64,000 bases of DNA from Bacteroidota bacterium (GTDB taxonomy: Bacteria > Bacteroidota > Bacteroidia > Chitinophagales > BACL12): assembly GCA_016706255.1 (NCBI GenBank), contig JADJJZ010000029.1, positions 124,001 to 188,000 on the forward strand. The letters are read 5' to 3'. Under the pieces are notes generated by a model. It was not told where the DNA came from. It ran no database searches and saw only the letters and a list, made by a program, of their open reading frames with translations. Made by a program: the position numbers and the translations under genes. Each line of letters begins with the position of its first letter. Positions within the stretch are counted from its first letter, which is position 1. Shown one piece after another: positions 33,858 through 43,000 of this stretch.

Positions 33858-33912
33858 GTCAAAAAAATGTAAAAAAATTTCTCTAAAAATTGGGAAAATT
33901 CAAAAAGGCAGT

Positions 33913-33920
33913 TATATTTG
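33913..33920 (+). promoter_or_regulatory. TAnnTTTG -7 box of small-RNA candidate
   Basis: TATATTTG fits the consensus; an ATTG lies 20 bp upstream (33889-33892). There is no open reading frame on the plus strand before the terminator at 33945-33984. Confidence 0.55.
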
Positions 33921-33926
33921 TACTGT

Positions 33927-33984
33927 TTTTAAGGGATAAACAAGCAGCAAGCGACCCGAAAGGGTCAATTGCTGTTTTTCTTTT
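33927..33984 (+). ncRNA. Small RNA candidate of about 58 nt
   Basis: A consensus -7 box at 33913-33920 predicts transcription from about 33927. Twenty nucleotides later a structured terminator begins: CAGCAA (33945-33950) pairs with TTGCTG (33969-33974), GACCC (33953-33957) pairs with GGGTC (33962-33966) around a GAAA tetraloop, followed by TTTTTCTTTT. Promoter and terminator are adjacent with no coding room. The same hairpin could also end nhaA on the minus strand, but the T-run is on the plus-strand side. No known family recognised. Confidence 0.45.
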
Positions 33985-34000
33985 ATAGCTATTCCCACTC

Positions 34001-35152
34001 CTATTTTTCCAATTTAACTTTATTGTTTGTAACAGCTAAAAGCCACGCCATTCCTGCGATTGCGGCTAGTGACGATGCGATAAGTACAGCAAGCTTAGAG
34101 CTGGCAATCAGTGTTTCATCGGTATACGCCAGCATGCTGATAAAAATGCTCATGGTGAACCCAATTCCACCCAAAATAGCGGCACCCGTTATCAACTTCC
34201 AATTTACCCCTTCCGGCAGTTTTACCCATTTGAAATATACAGCTACCGCAGAGCAAAAAATAATGCCAATCGGCTTTCCCAATACCAATCCTACAATGAT
34301 TCCAAGAGAATGATTTTCAGTGATATGTGACAATAAACCGGGATTAATAACTATAGCGGTGTTTGCAAGTGCGAACAATGGCAAAATAAAATAAGCAACA
34401 GGTTTATGTAAAAAATGCTGCATTTTATAGGAGGGCGATGATGATGAACCATCTCTGAAAGGAATGGCAAAAGCCAATAATACACCGGATAACGTTGCAT
34501 GAATACCACTTTGCAGCATACAATACCACATGATTAATCCAAGTATAATATATGGCGGGAGTTTTTTTACATTTTTTTTGTTGAGTATTAATAACACACA
34601 ATAAATCACACCCACCAGTAAAAGATAATTCCAGTTAAGTGATTCCGTATAAAAAATGGCAATTACGATAATTGCACCAAGGTCATCGATAATTGCTAAT
34701 GCGGTTAAAAATATTTTTAAACCAAGGGGAATACGTTTTCCTAAAAGTGATAACATTCCCAATGCAAACGCAATATCAGTTGCCATAGGAATTCCAAATC
34801 CGGATTGATCGGGTTCATAAATATTTACAGCTATGTATAAAAACGCAGGAACCAACATCCCTCCTGCTGCGGCAACAACAGGCAACAACGCTTTACCGGG
34901 TGATTTTAATTCACCAACATATATTTCGCGTTCTATTTCTAATCCAACCAATAAAAAAAATACGGTCATTAATAAATCGTTTATCCAATGCGATAAACTC
35001 ATATTGGCAATTTCATAATGCCAGAAATGTTCGTATGATTTTCCGATTGCGCTATTCGTAAGCAGTAAAGAAATAATTGCGCAAGCTAATAATATCAACC
35101 CACCGGCACTTTCACTCTTAAAAAAATCACTGAATAATTTTGAAATTCGCAT
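34001..35152 (-). CDS. nhaA: Na+/H+ antiporter NhaA
   Basis: Exports Na+ in exchange for protons across the inner membrane and keeps cytoplasmic pH. The 383-aa, roughly twelve-helix protein has the paired aspartates in ALAIIDDLGAIIVIAIFYT that bind Na+, the early FFLLVGLEIEREIYVGEL segment and PMATDIAFALGML. Length and motif order match NhaA. It is a single gene on the minus strand, with terminator-like hairpins beyond its stop. Confidence 0.96.
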   Translation of the reverse strand: MRISKLFSDFFKSESAGGLILLACAIISLLLTNSAIGKSYEHFWHYEIANMSLSHWINDLLMTVFFLLVGLEIEREIYVGELKSPGKALLPVVAAAGGMLVPAFLYIAVNIYEPDQSGFGIPMATDIAFALGMLSLLGKRIPLGLKIFLTALAIIDDLGAIIVIAIFYTESLNWNYLLLVGVIYCVLLILNKKNVKKLPPYIILGLIMWYCMLQSGIHATLSGVLLAFAIPFRDGSSSSPSYKMQHFLHKPVAYFILPLFALANTAIVINPGLLSHITENHSLGIIVGLVLGKPIGIIFCSAVAVYFKWVKLPEGVNWKLITGAAILGGIGFTMSIFISMLAYTDETLIASSKLAVLIASSLAAIAGMAWLLAVTNNKVKLEK

Positions 35153-35216
35153 TCACTAAAATACAAAAAATATTCAGAAATAAAATACGGTAGTAAATTA
35201 ATTGTGTTAGCAGATG

Positions 35217-35837
35217 TTAAAATTTTTTATAATCTGCAATATTAATTACATGATTACAATAACTATATTCGCGTTCCATGTTAGAACCGGTAATAATAAT
35301 TTTATTTGCTTTTGCAGATTCCACTAATTGTAAATACCAGTCTACACCGGCTTGATCGAGATTTGTAGTTGGCTCATCCAGAATTACAATTTTATTGTTA
35401 CTCATTATTGTGGTTAATAATTTAACCCGTTGTTTCATGCCGGATGAAAACGATTTTATTGCTTTATTTTTTTGTTTTTCTAAACCGGATAATTGTAATA
35501 ATGCTTGTGTTGTATGTTGATGTATAGGTTGTTTGAAAGCAAAATGGAATTCCAGTAATTCCATCAAAGTAAATTCATCAATCAGGTCGATATAAGGAGC
35601 GGTAAATGTGATTTCGCGATAAATATTTTCTACAGGAATTATGGTGTTATCTTCATAAACAATTGTACCTTGAGAAGGAGAAAGTTGACCGGATAACACT
35701 TTTAGTAAAGTAGATTTTCCTGAACCATTCGGACCTGTTAATGCGTAGGCATTGCCTGATTCAAATGTATATTGCATATCACGAAATATCCATTCGTAAT
35801 TAAATCTCTTGGATAAATTGGATACAATTATTTTCAT
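35217..35837 (-). CDS. ABC transporter ATP-binding protein linked to lpxA
   Basis: A 206-aa ATPase subunit with Walker A GPNGSGKST, signature SFSSGMKQR (a variant of LSGGQ with SSGM) and Walker B VILDEPTTNLD. The usual His-switch near the C-terminus appears replaced by TGSNMERE. Its start overlaps the lpxA stop by 4 nt, so it is the last gene of the lipid A operon and may help move a lipid or envelope precursor. No membrane subunit is nearby. Confidence 0.88.
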   Translation of the reverse strand: MKIIVSNLSKRFNYEWIFRDMQYTFESGNAYALTGPNGSGKSTLLKVLSGQLSPSQGTIVYEDNTIIPVENIYREITFTAPYIDLIDEFTLMELLEFHFAFKQPIHQHTTQALLQLSGLEKQKNKAIKSFSSGMKQRVKLLTTIMSNNKIVILDEPTTNLDQAGVDWYLQLVESAKANKIIITGSNMEREYSYCNHVINIADYKKF

Positions 35838-36622
35838 TCGTTAATATGGCGGAAGCCTTTCATAACACCCTCTTTCGAGTTGCGGATAAAGGTAACAATC
35901 ATATCGCGTTCGGCAGATGCAGGAACTTCTGCTTCAATAATATATAATGCCTTAGTTACATTGTATCCTCTTACAAAAAGCAAACGATAAATATCCTGAA
36001 TATGCTGAATGGATTCTGCACTAAAACCTCTTCTTCTTAAACCAACAGAATTTACACCAACATAACTTAATGGTTCACGACCTGCTTTTACGAAAGGCGG
36101 AACATCTTTACGCACTAATGAACCACCTGCAATAAATGCATGTGCTCCAATTTTAATAAATTGCTGAACGGCAACCAATCCTTCTAAAATAGCCCAATCA
36201 CCAACTTCAATATGACCTGCAAGGTTAACTGAGTTTGCAAGAATTACATTATTACCAATAATACAATCGTGTGCAACGTGCGAATACGCCATTAATAAAC
36301 AATTGCTGCCAACAACAGTTCTGAATGCGTATTTTGTTCCGCGGTTAATGGTAACACATTCACGAATTGTTGTATTATCACCAATAACCACTTCAGTATC
36401 TTCACCTTTATATTTTAAATCCTGAGGCACCGCAGAAATAACAGCGCCGGGAAAAATTCGGCAATTTTTTCCGATGCGCGCACCGGGCATGATATTTACG
36501 TTTGGTCCTATCCAGGTACCTTCACCGATAACTACATTTTTTGAAATTGAAGCAAATGGTTCAATAACCACATTGTCGGCTATTTGAGCTTGGGGATGTA
36601 CGTAGGCTAATGGTTGATTCAT
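35834..36622 (-). CDS. lpxA: Acyl-ACP--UDP-N-acetylglucosamine O-acyltransferase
   Basis: First acylation step of lipid A synthesis: moves a 3-hydroxyacyl chain from ACP to UDP-GlcNAc. The 262-aa protein is a left-handed beta helix of hexapeptide repeats (VVIEPFASISKNVVIGEGTW and on). The catalytic His lies in YSHVAHDCIIGNNVIL. The C-terminal helices (RRRGFSAESIQHIQDIYRLL) match LpxA. It overlaps lpxC-fabZ upstream and the ABC gene downstream by 4 nt each, so the three are translationally coupled. Confidence 0.96.
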   Translation of the reverse strand: MNQPLAYVHPQAQIADNVVIEPFASISKNVVIGEGTWIGPNVNIMPGARIGKNCRIFPGAVISAVPQDLKYKGEDTEVVIGDNTTIRECVTINRGTKYAFRTVVGSNCLLMAYSHVAHDCIIGNNVILANSVNLAGHIEVGDWAILEGLVAVQQFIKIGAHAFIAGGSLVRKDVPPFVKAGREPLSYVGVNSVGLRRRGFSAESIQHIQDIYRLLFVRGYNVTKALYIIEAEVPASAERDMIVTFIRNSKEGVMKGFRHINE

Positions 36623-38025
36623 TGATTTATATGACGCTTTACAACTTGTGCAGTTAATTCACCTTCAGTTACAATATTATTGCCGACATAAGCAGTAGCT
36701 TTCATTTCGCAAATACCGCGGCGTATCGGATTAATTAATTCCATTTTTAATAATAAACTATCGCCTGGTAATACCTTGCGTTTAAATTTAACTTTATCTA
36801 TTTTAAGGAAATAAGTATCATAATTTTCAGGATCAGGCACTTTGCTCAACACGAATATTCCACCGGTTTGAGCTAAAGCCTCAACTTGTAAAACACCGGG
36901 AAATACAGGATTGTTCGGAAAATGTCCCTGAAAAAATGATTCGTTGAAGGTGATATTTTTAACGCCTACAATATGATTTTCTCCCATCTCAATAATTTTA
37001 TCCACCAATAAAAACGGATAACGGTGCGGGAGCATTTTTGAAATTTTATTGATATCGTATAACGGTTCTGCTTTTAAATCATAAACCGGTACGTCTACTA
37101 CATTTTTGCGTTGTTTGTAATAAGCTTTTATTTTTTTTGCAAATTCAACGTTACTTGGGTGGCCGGGGCGACTGGCAATTATTTTACCTCTGATTGGTTT
37201 ACCTGCCAATGCAAGATCACCAACAACATCTAATAATTTATGTCGCGCGGGTTCGTTGTTCCAGTGTAATTCGAGATTATTGAGAATACCTTCCTTTTTT
37301 ACGCTAACAGAATCTTTGTTGAACATACGTTTCAACTTTTCCATTTCTTCGGAGGTAACTTCTTTATCTACAATTACAATTGCATTATTTAAATCGCCAC
37401 CTTTAATCAAATTGTTTTCATACAACATTTCAAGTTCATGTAAAAAACAAAATGTACGACTATTGGCAATTTGACCTGAGAATTCAGAAATATGATCCAG
37501 TGTAGCATGTTGTTTACCAAGTACTTTTGAATCAAAATCGATCATAACCGTAACCTGATAATCATCAGAAGGCATAACCGTTATTTCAGTTTTACGCAGT
37601 GGGTCTTTGAAGGTAATATTTTCGTTTATAACAATATATTCTCGTTCAGCATCTTGCATTTCCATTCCAACGCTCGATAAAGCGCGAATAAATTCTTTTG
37701 AAGAGCCGTCCATGATTGGTGTTTCTGGGCCATTGAGGTCAATCATCACATTGTCGATTCCCAAACCAACCAATGCGGCTAAAGTATGTTCAATTGTTGA
37801 AACGCTGGCGTTATTTTTAGTTATGGTGGTACCTCTTCCGGTATCAGTTACCAAATCGGCATCTGCTTCAATTACCGGCTGGCCTTCCAAATCAATTCTT
37901 CTAAATTTATAACCATGATTTGCCGATGCCGGATGAAACGTCATATCCACCTGAGTTCCGGTATGTAAACCAACACCGGAAACGGTTATGGAACTTTTTA
38001 TGGTATGCTGATATTCTTTATTCAT
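36619..38025 (-). CDS. lpxC-fabZ: Fused LpxC deacetylase / FabZ dehydratase
   Basis: Two enzymes in one chain, the form typical of Bacteroidota. Residues 1-300 are LpxC, the zinc deacetylase committing UDP-GlcNAc to lipid A (GVGLHTG, zinc-site H80 in STIEHTLAAL, HKLLDVVGDLAL with the second zinc region). Residues about 325-468 are FabZ, the 3-hydroxyacyl-ACP dehydratase (MLPHRYPFLLVDKI with active-site His, GHFPNNPVFPGVLQVEALAQ with Glu). Fusion may balance lipid A against phospholipid. It follows lpxD by 15 nt. Confidence 0.97.
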   Translation of the reverse strand: MNKEYQHTIKSSITVSGVGLHTGTQVDMTFHPASANHGYKFRRIDLEGQPVIEADADLVTDTGRGTTITKNNASVSTIEHTLAALVGLGIDNVMIDLNGPETPIMDGSSKEFIRALSSVGMEMQDAEREYIVINENITFKDPLRKTEITVMPSDDYQVTVMIDFDSKVLGKQHATLDHISEFSGQIANSRTFCFLHELEMLYENNLIKGGDLNNAIVIVDKEVTSEEMEKLKRMFNKDSVSVKKEGILNNLELHWNNEPARHKLLDVVGDLALAGKPIRGKIIASRPGHPSNVEFAKKIKAYYKQRKNVVDVPVYDLKAEPLYDINKISKMLPHRYPFLLVDKIIEMGENHIVGVKNITFNESFFQGHFPNNPVFPGVLQVEALAQTGGIFVLSKVPDPENYDTYFLKIDKVKFKRKVLPGDSLLLKMELINPIRRGICEMKATAYVGNNIVTEGELTAQVVKRHINQ

Positions 38026-38040
38026 TTTTTTAGTTACTGC

Positions 38041-39087
38041 TTACTTATTGTCCAGTTCTTTGATTTTCGATTCTAATTGTTCAATTTTTTCCATCAATTC
38101 GGGTAATTTTCTAAAAATTACCTGACTTCGCATACTTGCTGCATAGTCGAAAGCCGGGGAGCCCGTTACAGCCTGATTTGTAGCTTTTATCGTTTTAGAT
38201 ACCCCACTTTGTGCATTTATTCTTGTGCCATCAGCGATTGTAAGGTGGCCAACAATGCCTACCTGCCCGCCTACCACACAGTTTTTCCCGATTTTTGTGC
38301 TTCCTGAAATGCCCGATTGTGCTGCAATCACCGTGTTTTCACCAATTTCAACATTGTGAGCTATTTGAATCAAATTATCCAGTTTAGCCCCTTTTCTTAT
38401 TATGGTTGAACCCATTGTAGCGCGGTCGATTGTAGTATTTGCACCAATTTCAACGAGGTCTTCAATTACAACATTTCCGGTTTGTGCTACTTTTTTATAG
38501 GTTCCGTCAGCCTGTGGCGCAAATCCAAACCCATCACTGCCAATAACTGTGCCCGAACCAACAATTACATTATTGCCTATCACACAATCGTCTAAAATGA
38601 TAACACCCGGATAAATAGTCGTGTTTTCACCTATTTTCACTCTTAATCCAATATATACATTAGGATATATAAACACATTATTACCAACAGAGGCCCCATC
38701 GCTAACGATACTGAAAGTACCAACATGCACATTTGTGCCCAATTTGGCTCCTGAAGCAATCACCGCATTTTTTTCCACCTGATGACCATTGGCAGCACTT
38801 CCATTCATCATTTTATACTGGTCTAATACCTTCGCAATGCTGGTATAAGCGTCTTTTACTCTGATGATAGTAGCATTAACCGGTTGGTCAAATACCTGAT
38901 CCTCGTTCACAATTAAAACAGATGCCCCAGTAGTGTAGGCATAGGATACATATTTGGGATTGGCAAGAAAACAAACATCGCCCTCAATTCCTTCCTCGAT
39001 TTTAGCGGGTTTGTGCACTTTTACCAACGGATTGCCCTCCAGTGTACCTTGTAAAAAGTCGCAAAGCTCGCGTGCAGTAAACTCCAT
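38041..39087 (-). CDS. lpxD: UDP-3-O-(3-hydroxyacyl)glucosamine N-acyltransferase
   Basis: Adds the second acyl chain to the lipid A precursor. The 348-aa protein has the N-terminal uridine-binding domain (about residues 1-100), then hexapeptide repeats of a left-handed beta helix (VIASGAKLGTNVHVGTFSIV and on). The catalytic His is in LIQIAHNVEIGENTVIA, and the C-terminal helix (FRKLPELMEKIEQLESKIKE) forms a short coiled coil. It begins 4 nt after the HD gene. Confidence 0.96.
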   Translation of the reverse strand: MEFTARELCDFLQGTLEGNPLVKVHKPAKIEEGIEGDVCFLANPKYVSYAYTTGASVLIVNEDQVFDQPVNATIIRVKDAYTSIAKVLDQYKMMNGSAANGHQVEKNAVIASGAKLGTNVHVGTFSIVSDGASVGNNVFIYPNVYIGLRVKIGENTTIYPGVIILDDCVIGNNVIVGSGTVIGSDGFGFAPQADGTYKKVAQTGNVVIEDLVEIGANTTIDRATMGSTIIRKGAKLDNLIQIAHNVEIGENTVIAAQSGISGSTKIGKNCVVGGQVGIVGHLTIADGTRINAQSGVSKTIKATNQAVTGSPAFDYAASMRSQVIFRKLPELMEKIEQLESKIKELDNK

Positions 39088-39091
39088 TCGG

Positions 39092-40318
39092 TCAATTTTC
39101 TTTCGGGTAGCAAATATAATGCTTTACAACGGTATCAGCCAAAGCAGCAAGGTTGAGATGGTCGCTGGCATGGGTCACATCTGTAACCTTCCCTGACCGC
39201 AACTTGATATTGATATTATTGGCCTCCAAATTATAAGCACTGTTGGTGGTTACATCATTAAATACATAATACTGCAAATCGAATTCATCCTCAATATTAT
39301 AGGCTGCTTTTACAGAAGTGGTAATTTTATTGATTTTCTGGGCAGAAATAGGCTCATTTTCAAGCTCAATTCTGAATAATTTTCTGTTTATAATGCCATA
39401 ACTCAAAAACGAAAGCACCTTATCATCACAAAATTGCCACTCTTTTAATGAGGCATAAATGTCCATATCATCAAGACGTGCATATCTGTCCAACATGTCA
39501 CGATCGCTGTTGAAATCTTTTAATTCGACATCGTGATAAAGAAAAAAATGCAAAGCAGGGGTCGCAAAAAGTGAAGTTCCACTCTTTGCAAGATATTTTG
39601 CCCGTTTCAGGGTTTTAATGAGCATTTGCTCCGCACAAATCACGGTTTTGTGTAAATAAACCTGCCAGTACATCACCCTTCTGGCAATTATAAATTTTTC
39701 TACCGAATAAATGCCTTTATGTTCAATAACTAGTTCATCATCTTCAACATCCATCATCTCTATTAACCGGTCATAACCGATTACACCCTCATGAACACCG
39801 GTAAAGTAGCTGTCCCGCGTTAAATAATCAAGTCGGTCGACGTCCAGCTGACTGGAGACCAATTGATGTAAAAATCGTTTGTGATAGGTATTGGTGAAAA
39901 TGTCAATAGCGAGACTTAAACGGTTGTTGAGTTCAATATTCAGTTGTTTCATGAACAAAATAGACATCTCTTCATGGTGCACATTGGTGAGGATGGTTTT
40001 TTCAAGGGCATGTGAGAACGGACCATGACCGATATCGTGCAATAAAATTGCGATCGTAACTGCTTCTGCTTCCTTTTCAGTAATTTCTTTACCCTTTGAA
40101 CGCAACACATGAATAGCTTTACCCATTAAATGCATAGCACCGAGGGCATGGTGAAAACGTGTATGCATAGCACCCGGGTATACCAAATGACTAAGCCCCA
40201 ACTGCTGTATACGACGGAGACGCTGAAACCAGGGATGTTCAACAATATCGAATATTATTTCGTAGGGAATGGTAATAAAACCGTAAACCGGATCGTTTAT
40301 AATTTTTCTTTTATTCAA
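39092..40318 (-). CDS. HD-domain phosphohydrolase (dGTPase/SAMHD1-like)
   Basis: A 408-aa predicted metal-dependent phosphohydrolase. The zinc/iron ligands are visible as HTRFHHALGAMHL, the paired HD in AILLHDIGHGPFSHALE, and a later Asp in LDVDRLDYLTRDSYF. This layout matches SAMHD1/dGTPase-like proteins, so a (d)NTP or nucleotide substrate is likely but unproven. Its placement directly before lpxD is common in Bacteroidota and has no known metabolic explanation. Confidence 0.9.
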   Translation of the reverse strand: MNKRKIINDPVYGFITIPYEIIFDIVEHPWFQRLRRIQQLGLSHLVYPGAMHTRFHHALGAMHLMGKAIHVLRSKGKEITEKEAEAVTIAILLHDIGHGPFSHALEKTILTNVHHEEMSILFMKQLNIELNNRLSLAIDIFTNTYHKRFLHQLVSSQLDVDRLDYLTRDSYFTGVHEGVIGYDRLIEMMDVEDDELVIEHKGIYSVEKFIIARRVMYWQVYLHKTVICAEQMLIKTLKRAKYLAKSGTSLFATPALHFFLYHDVELKDFNSDRDMLDRYARLDDMDIYASLKEWQFCDDKVLSFLSYGIINRKLFRIELENEPISAQKINKITTSVKAAYNIEDEFDLQYYVFNDVTTNSAYNLEANNINIKLRSGKVTDVTHASDHLNLAALADTVVKHYICYPKEN

Positions 40319-40420
40319 AACCTTTTGTTTATTGTCAGTTTTTACTTACCTTAAAGTGTAGCAAAGCAGATATACATCTATCTTTGTTTTTTATTTGAAC
40401 GTTGCAAAATTACTTTATTT

Positions 40421-41974
40421 ATGAAGAATGATATAACCATTTTATGGGCTGATGATGAGATTGATTTATTAAAACCGCAAATCCTGTTTTTAGAAGAAAA
40501 GGGTTATGATGTAGTTGCGGTAAGTAATGGGCAGGATGCCATTGACAAATGTATTGATCCAAAGCTGGATTTAATATTTCTTGATGAAGGGATGCCGGGA
40601 CTATCGGGATTGGAGACACTTCAACTGATTAAGGAAAAACGCCCTGCCATACCGATTGTTATGATTACCAAAAACGAAACTGAGGGTTTAATGGAAGAGG
40701 CAATTGGTTCACAAATCAGTGATTATTTAATTAAACCGGTTAAATCGCAGCAGATATTGCTTACGGTTAAAAAAATTATTGATAATAAACGTTTGGTTTC
40801 AGAAAAAACAGACAGTAATTATCAGAAAGAATTTCAGAAAATATTTTTCACTTTACAGGATACACTTGATTCGGAACAGTGGTTTGATATATATAAAAAA
40901 CTGATTCACTGGGAAATACAACTGGATAAAACCGGTGCCACAAACATGAAGGATGTTTTAACTTCCCAGAAGGCAGAAGCGAATGTTGAGTTTGGAAAAT
41001 TTATTGATAAAAATTATTTGAACTGGGTAAATGGAAAAACCAAAGGCCCGGTAATGTCGCATAATTTATTACAGGAAAAAGTATTTCCATTAATGACAGA
41101 TAAAGTGCCGACATTTTTTGTATTAATTGATAATTTGCGGTTCGACCAATGGAAAATAATTGAACCGATGATTACCGAGTTATTTAAATTAAAATCAGAA
41201 GATTATTTCTACAGCATTTTACCTACTGCCACACAATATGCACGTAACGCCATTTTCGCCGGCATGATGCCGAGTGAAATCGAAAAACGTTTACCCTCAT
41301 TATGGTTGAACGATGAAGATGAAGGCGGAAAAAATATGCAGGAACCTGAATTTTTAAAAGATCAGATTATCAGAAATCGGTTAAACTTTAAATACACATA
41401 TCACAAAATATTAAATCACGCTGAAGGGAAACAATTAGAAGAAAACATTCTCAATTTAATGACGAGTGATTTTAATGCAATTGTTTACAATTTTGTCGAT
41501 ATGCTATCGCACGCGCGAACAGAAATGGAAGTGTTGAAAGAGTTGGCGAGTGATGAAACGGCTTATCGTTCGTTAACACGTTCGTGGTTTGATCATTCAC
41601 CTTTGCATAATGCTTTGCGCAAACTTGCAACTAAAAAAGTGCGCGTAATTATTACAACCGATCACGGAACTATTCGTGTAAATACACCAAGTAAAGTTGT
41701 GGCGGACAGAAATGCAACAACTAACCTTCGTTATAAAAGCGGTAAAAATTTACAGTATAACAAAAAGGATGTTTTTGAGGTTAAAAATCCGGGTGAAGCA
41801 GGGTTACCAAAACAACATATCAGCAGCACCTTTATTTTTGCAAAAGAAGATTGTTTTTTTGCATATCCAAACAATTATAATTACTACGTAAATTATTTTA
41901 AAAATACGTTTCAGCACGGTGGTGTCAGTTTAGAAGAGATGATAGTACCGTTTGCTGTTTTTGAGAACTTTTAA
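40421..41974 (+). CDS. porX: PorX-type response regulator with PglZ domain
   Basis: Controls the type IX secretion system. The 517-aa protein has a CheY-like receiver (residues 1-125, acidic pocket DD at 11-12, phosphoacceptor D55 in IFLDEGMPG, Lys in LIKPVK), a helical linker, and a PglZ/alkaline-phosphatase-like domain (about 210-515) with metal-site motifs FVLIDNLRFDQW, PTATQYARNAIF, TTDHGTIR and FQHGG. In characterised species PorX works with the kinase PorY, absent here. The two T9SS cargo genes in the window fit its presence. Confidence 0.93.
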   Translation: MKNDITILWADDEIDLLKPQILFLEEKGYDVVAVSNGQDAIDKCIDPKLDLIFLDEGMPGLSGLETLQLIKEKRPAIPIVMITKNETEGLMEEAIGSQISDYLIKPVKSQQILLTVKKIIDNKRLVSEKTDSNYQKEFQKIFFTLQDTLDSEQWFDIYKKLIHWEIQLDKTGATNMKDVLTSQKAEANVEFGKFIDKNYLNWVNGKTKGPVMSHNLLQEKVFPLMTDKVPTFFVLIDNLRFDQWKIIEPMITELFKLKSEDYFYSILPTATQYARNAIFAGMMPSEIEKRLPSLWLNDEDEGGKNMQEPEFLKDQIIRNRLNFKYTYHKILNHAEGKQLEENILNLMTSDFNAIVYNFVDMLSHARTEMEVLKELASDETAYRSLTRSWFDHSPLHNALRKLATKKVRVIITTDHGTIRVNTPSKVVADRNATTNLRYKSGKNLQYNKKDVFEVKNPGEAGLPKQHISSTFIFAKEDCFFAYPNNYNYYVNYFKNTFQHGGVSLEEMIVPFAVFENF

Positions 41975-42015
41975 CGTAACTGCGGCATCCATCTGGATGA
42001 TTTACAGACAAATTG

Positions 42016-42046
42016 AAATAATCATGGTAAAACGCCATGATTATTT
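42016..42046 (+). terminator. porX terminator overlapping the tsaE promoter
   Basis: AAATAATCATGG (42016-42027) pairs perfectly with CCATGATTATTT (42035-42046) around a 7-nt loop. The T-rich tail (TATTTTTG) is at the same time a consensus -7 box. Confidence 0.75.
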
Positions 42047-42054
42047 TATTTTTG
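42047..42054 (+). promoter_or_regulatory. TAnnTTTG -7 box for tsaE
   Basis: TATTTTTG ends 4 nt before the GTG start of tsaE. Transcription would begin at or within the start codon, giving a leaderless mRNA. Confidence 0.55.
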
Positions 42055-42058
42055 CAGG

Positions 42059-42478
42059 GTGGAACAAACATGGATTATAGATAATGTTGATGGCTTACCC
42101 GAAATTGCGCAGGCTATTTTACATGCCATCTCCCCCAAAAAAAATATTGCTTTTTATGGACAAATGGGTGCAGGTAAAACCACTACTGTTAAAGCATTGT
42201 GTTCGGCATTGGGTGTAACGGAAACCACCTCCTCTCCCACTTTTGCAATTGTAAATACCTATATCGGAAATTCTACCATTTATCATTTTGACTTATTTCG
42301 TATTCAGAAAACGGAAGAACTGGAAGGTATTGGATTTCTTGAATATCTTGAAACCAATAATTATGTATTTATTGAATGGCCGGAGCTGGTGGAAGAAATT
42401 TTAGATGAATATGAATTTGCAAGAATAAAAATTACAACATTAGATGCAAATTCCCGGAAATTACATCTTACCTGGTAA
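42059..42478 (+). CDS. tsaE: tRNA threonylcarbamoyladenosine biosynthesis ATPase TsaE
   Basis: ATPase required for the t6A37 modification of ANN-decoding tRNAs, working with TsaB, TsaC and TsaD. The 139-aa protein has Walker A YGQMGAGKTT, the TsaE switch region SSPTFAIVNTY, and YHFDLFRI and FIEWPELV. The GTG start at 42059 gives the expected N-terminus (MEQTWIIDN); no upstream alternative exists because the promoter box lies right before it. The membrane-protein gene follows after 13 nt. Confidence 0.94.
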   Translation: MEQTWIIDNVDGLPEIAQAILHAISPKKNIAFYGQMGAGKTTTVKALCSALGVTETTSSPTFAIVNTYIGNSTIYHFDLFRIQKTEELEGIGFLEYLETNNYVFIEWPELVEEILDEYEFARIKITTLDANSRKLHLTW

Positions 42479-42491
42479 TAAAAAAATATTT

Positions 42492-42980
42492 ATGCAATCG
42501 AAAATATTACTCCGGCAAATCAGAATACTTATTTTATTTTTTATGTTCGGTTTATTATTTGCGGGCATTACTGCAATTCCGTTGTTAGCCGAATTAAAAT
42601 GGCTAATGGCACATGAACAATATTTTCCGGGTTGGTTAAATGGATGGATAAAAAATGTGTATTCGGGTTTATCTGCAACTAATGCTGCGTATCCGTATAT
42701 TATTTATGGTATCGACTGGTTGGCGTATGCACATGTAATTATTGCAATTTTATTTATTGGTGTATATCGCAATCCGATAAAAAATATCTGGATTATAGAA
42801 TGGGCAATGTGGAGTTGTGCAATTATTTTTCCGGTTGCATTTATTTTCGGTCCGGTTCGGGGCATTCCTTTTTACCATCAGATAATAGATTGCAGTTTTG
42901 GTGTAATTGGCATTTTGGTTTTATACTTCACACGTAAAAAAATATTACGACTACAGGCACTAACAAATGCAGAAAAATAA
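42492..42980 (+). CDS. Four-helix membrane protein, unknown function
   Basis: A 162-aa integral membrane protein. The frame is open from inside tsaE, but the ATG at 42492 (MQSKILLRQIRILILFFMFG) follows tsaE by 13 nt and is preferred. Helices lie at about residues 9-31, 74-96, 103-125 and 130-150; the loop after helix 1 is aromatic (YFPGWLNGWIKNVY). The family is not recognised. It sits between tsaE and ald in one likely operon. Confidence 0.65.
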   Translation: MQSKILLRQIRILILFFMFGLLFAGITAIPLLAELKWLMAHEQYFPGWLNGWIKNVYSGLSATNAAYPYIIYGIDWLAYAHVIIAILFIGVYRNPIKNIWIIEWAMWSCAIIFPVAFIFGPVRGIPFYHQIIDCSFGVIGILVLYFTRKKILRLQALTNAEK

Positions 42981-43000
42981 AATTATTGTATCTTTAAAAC

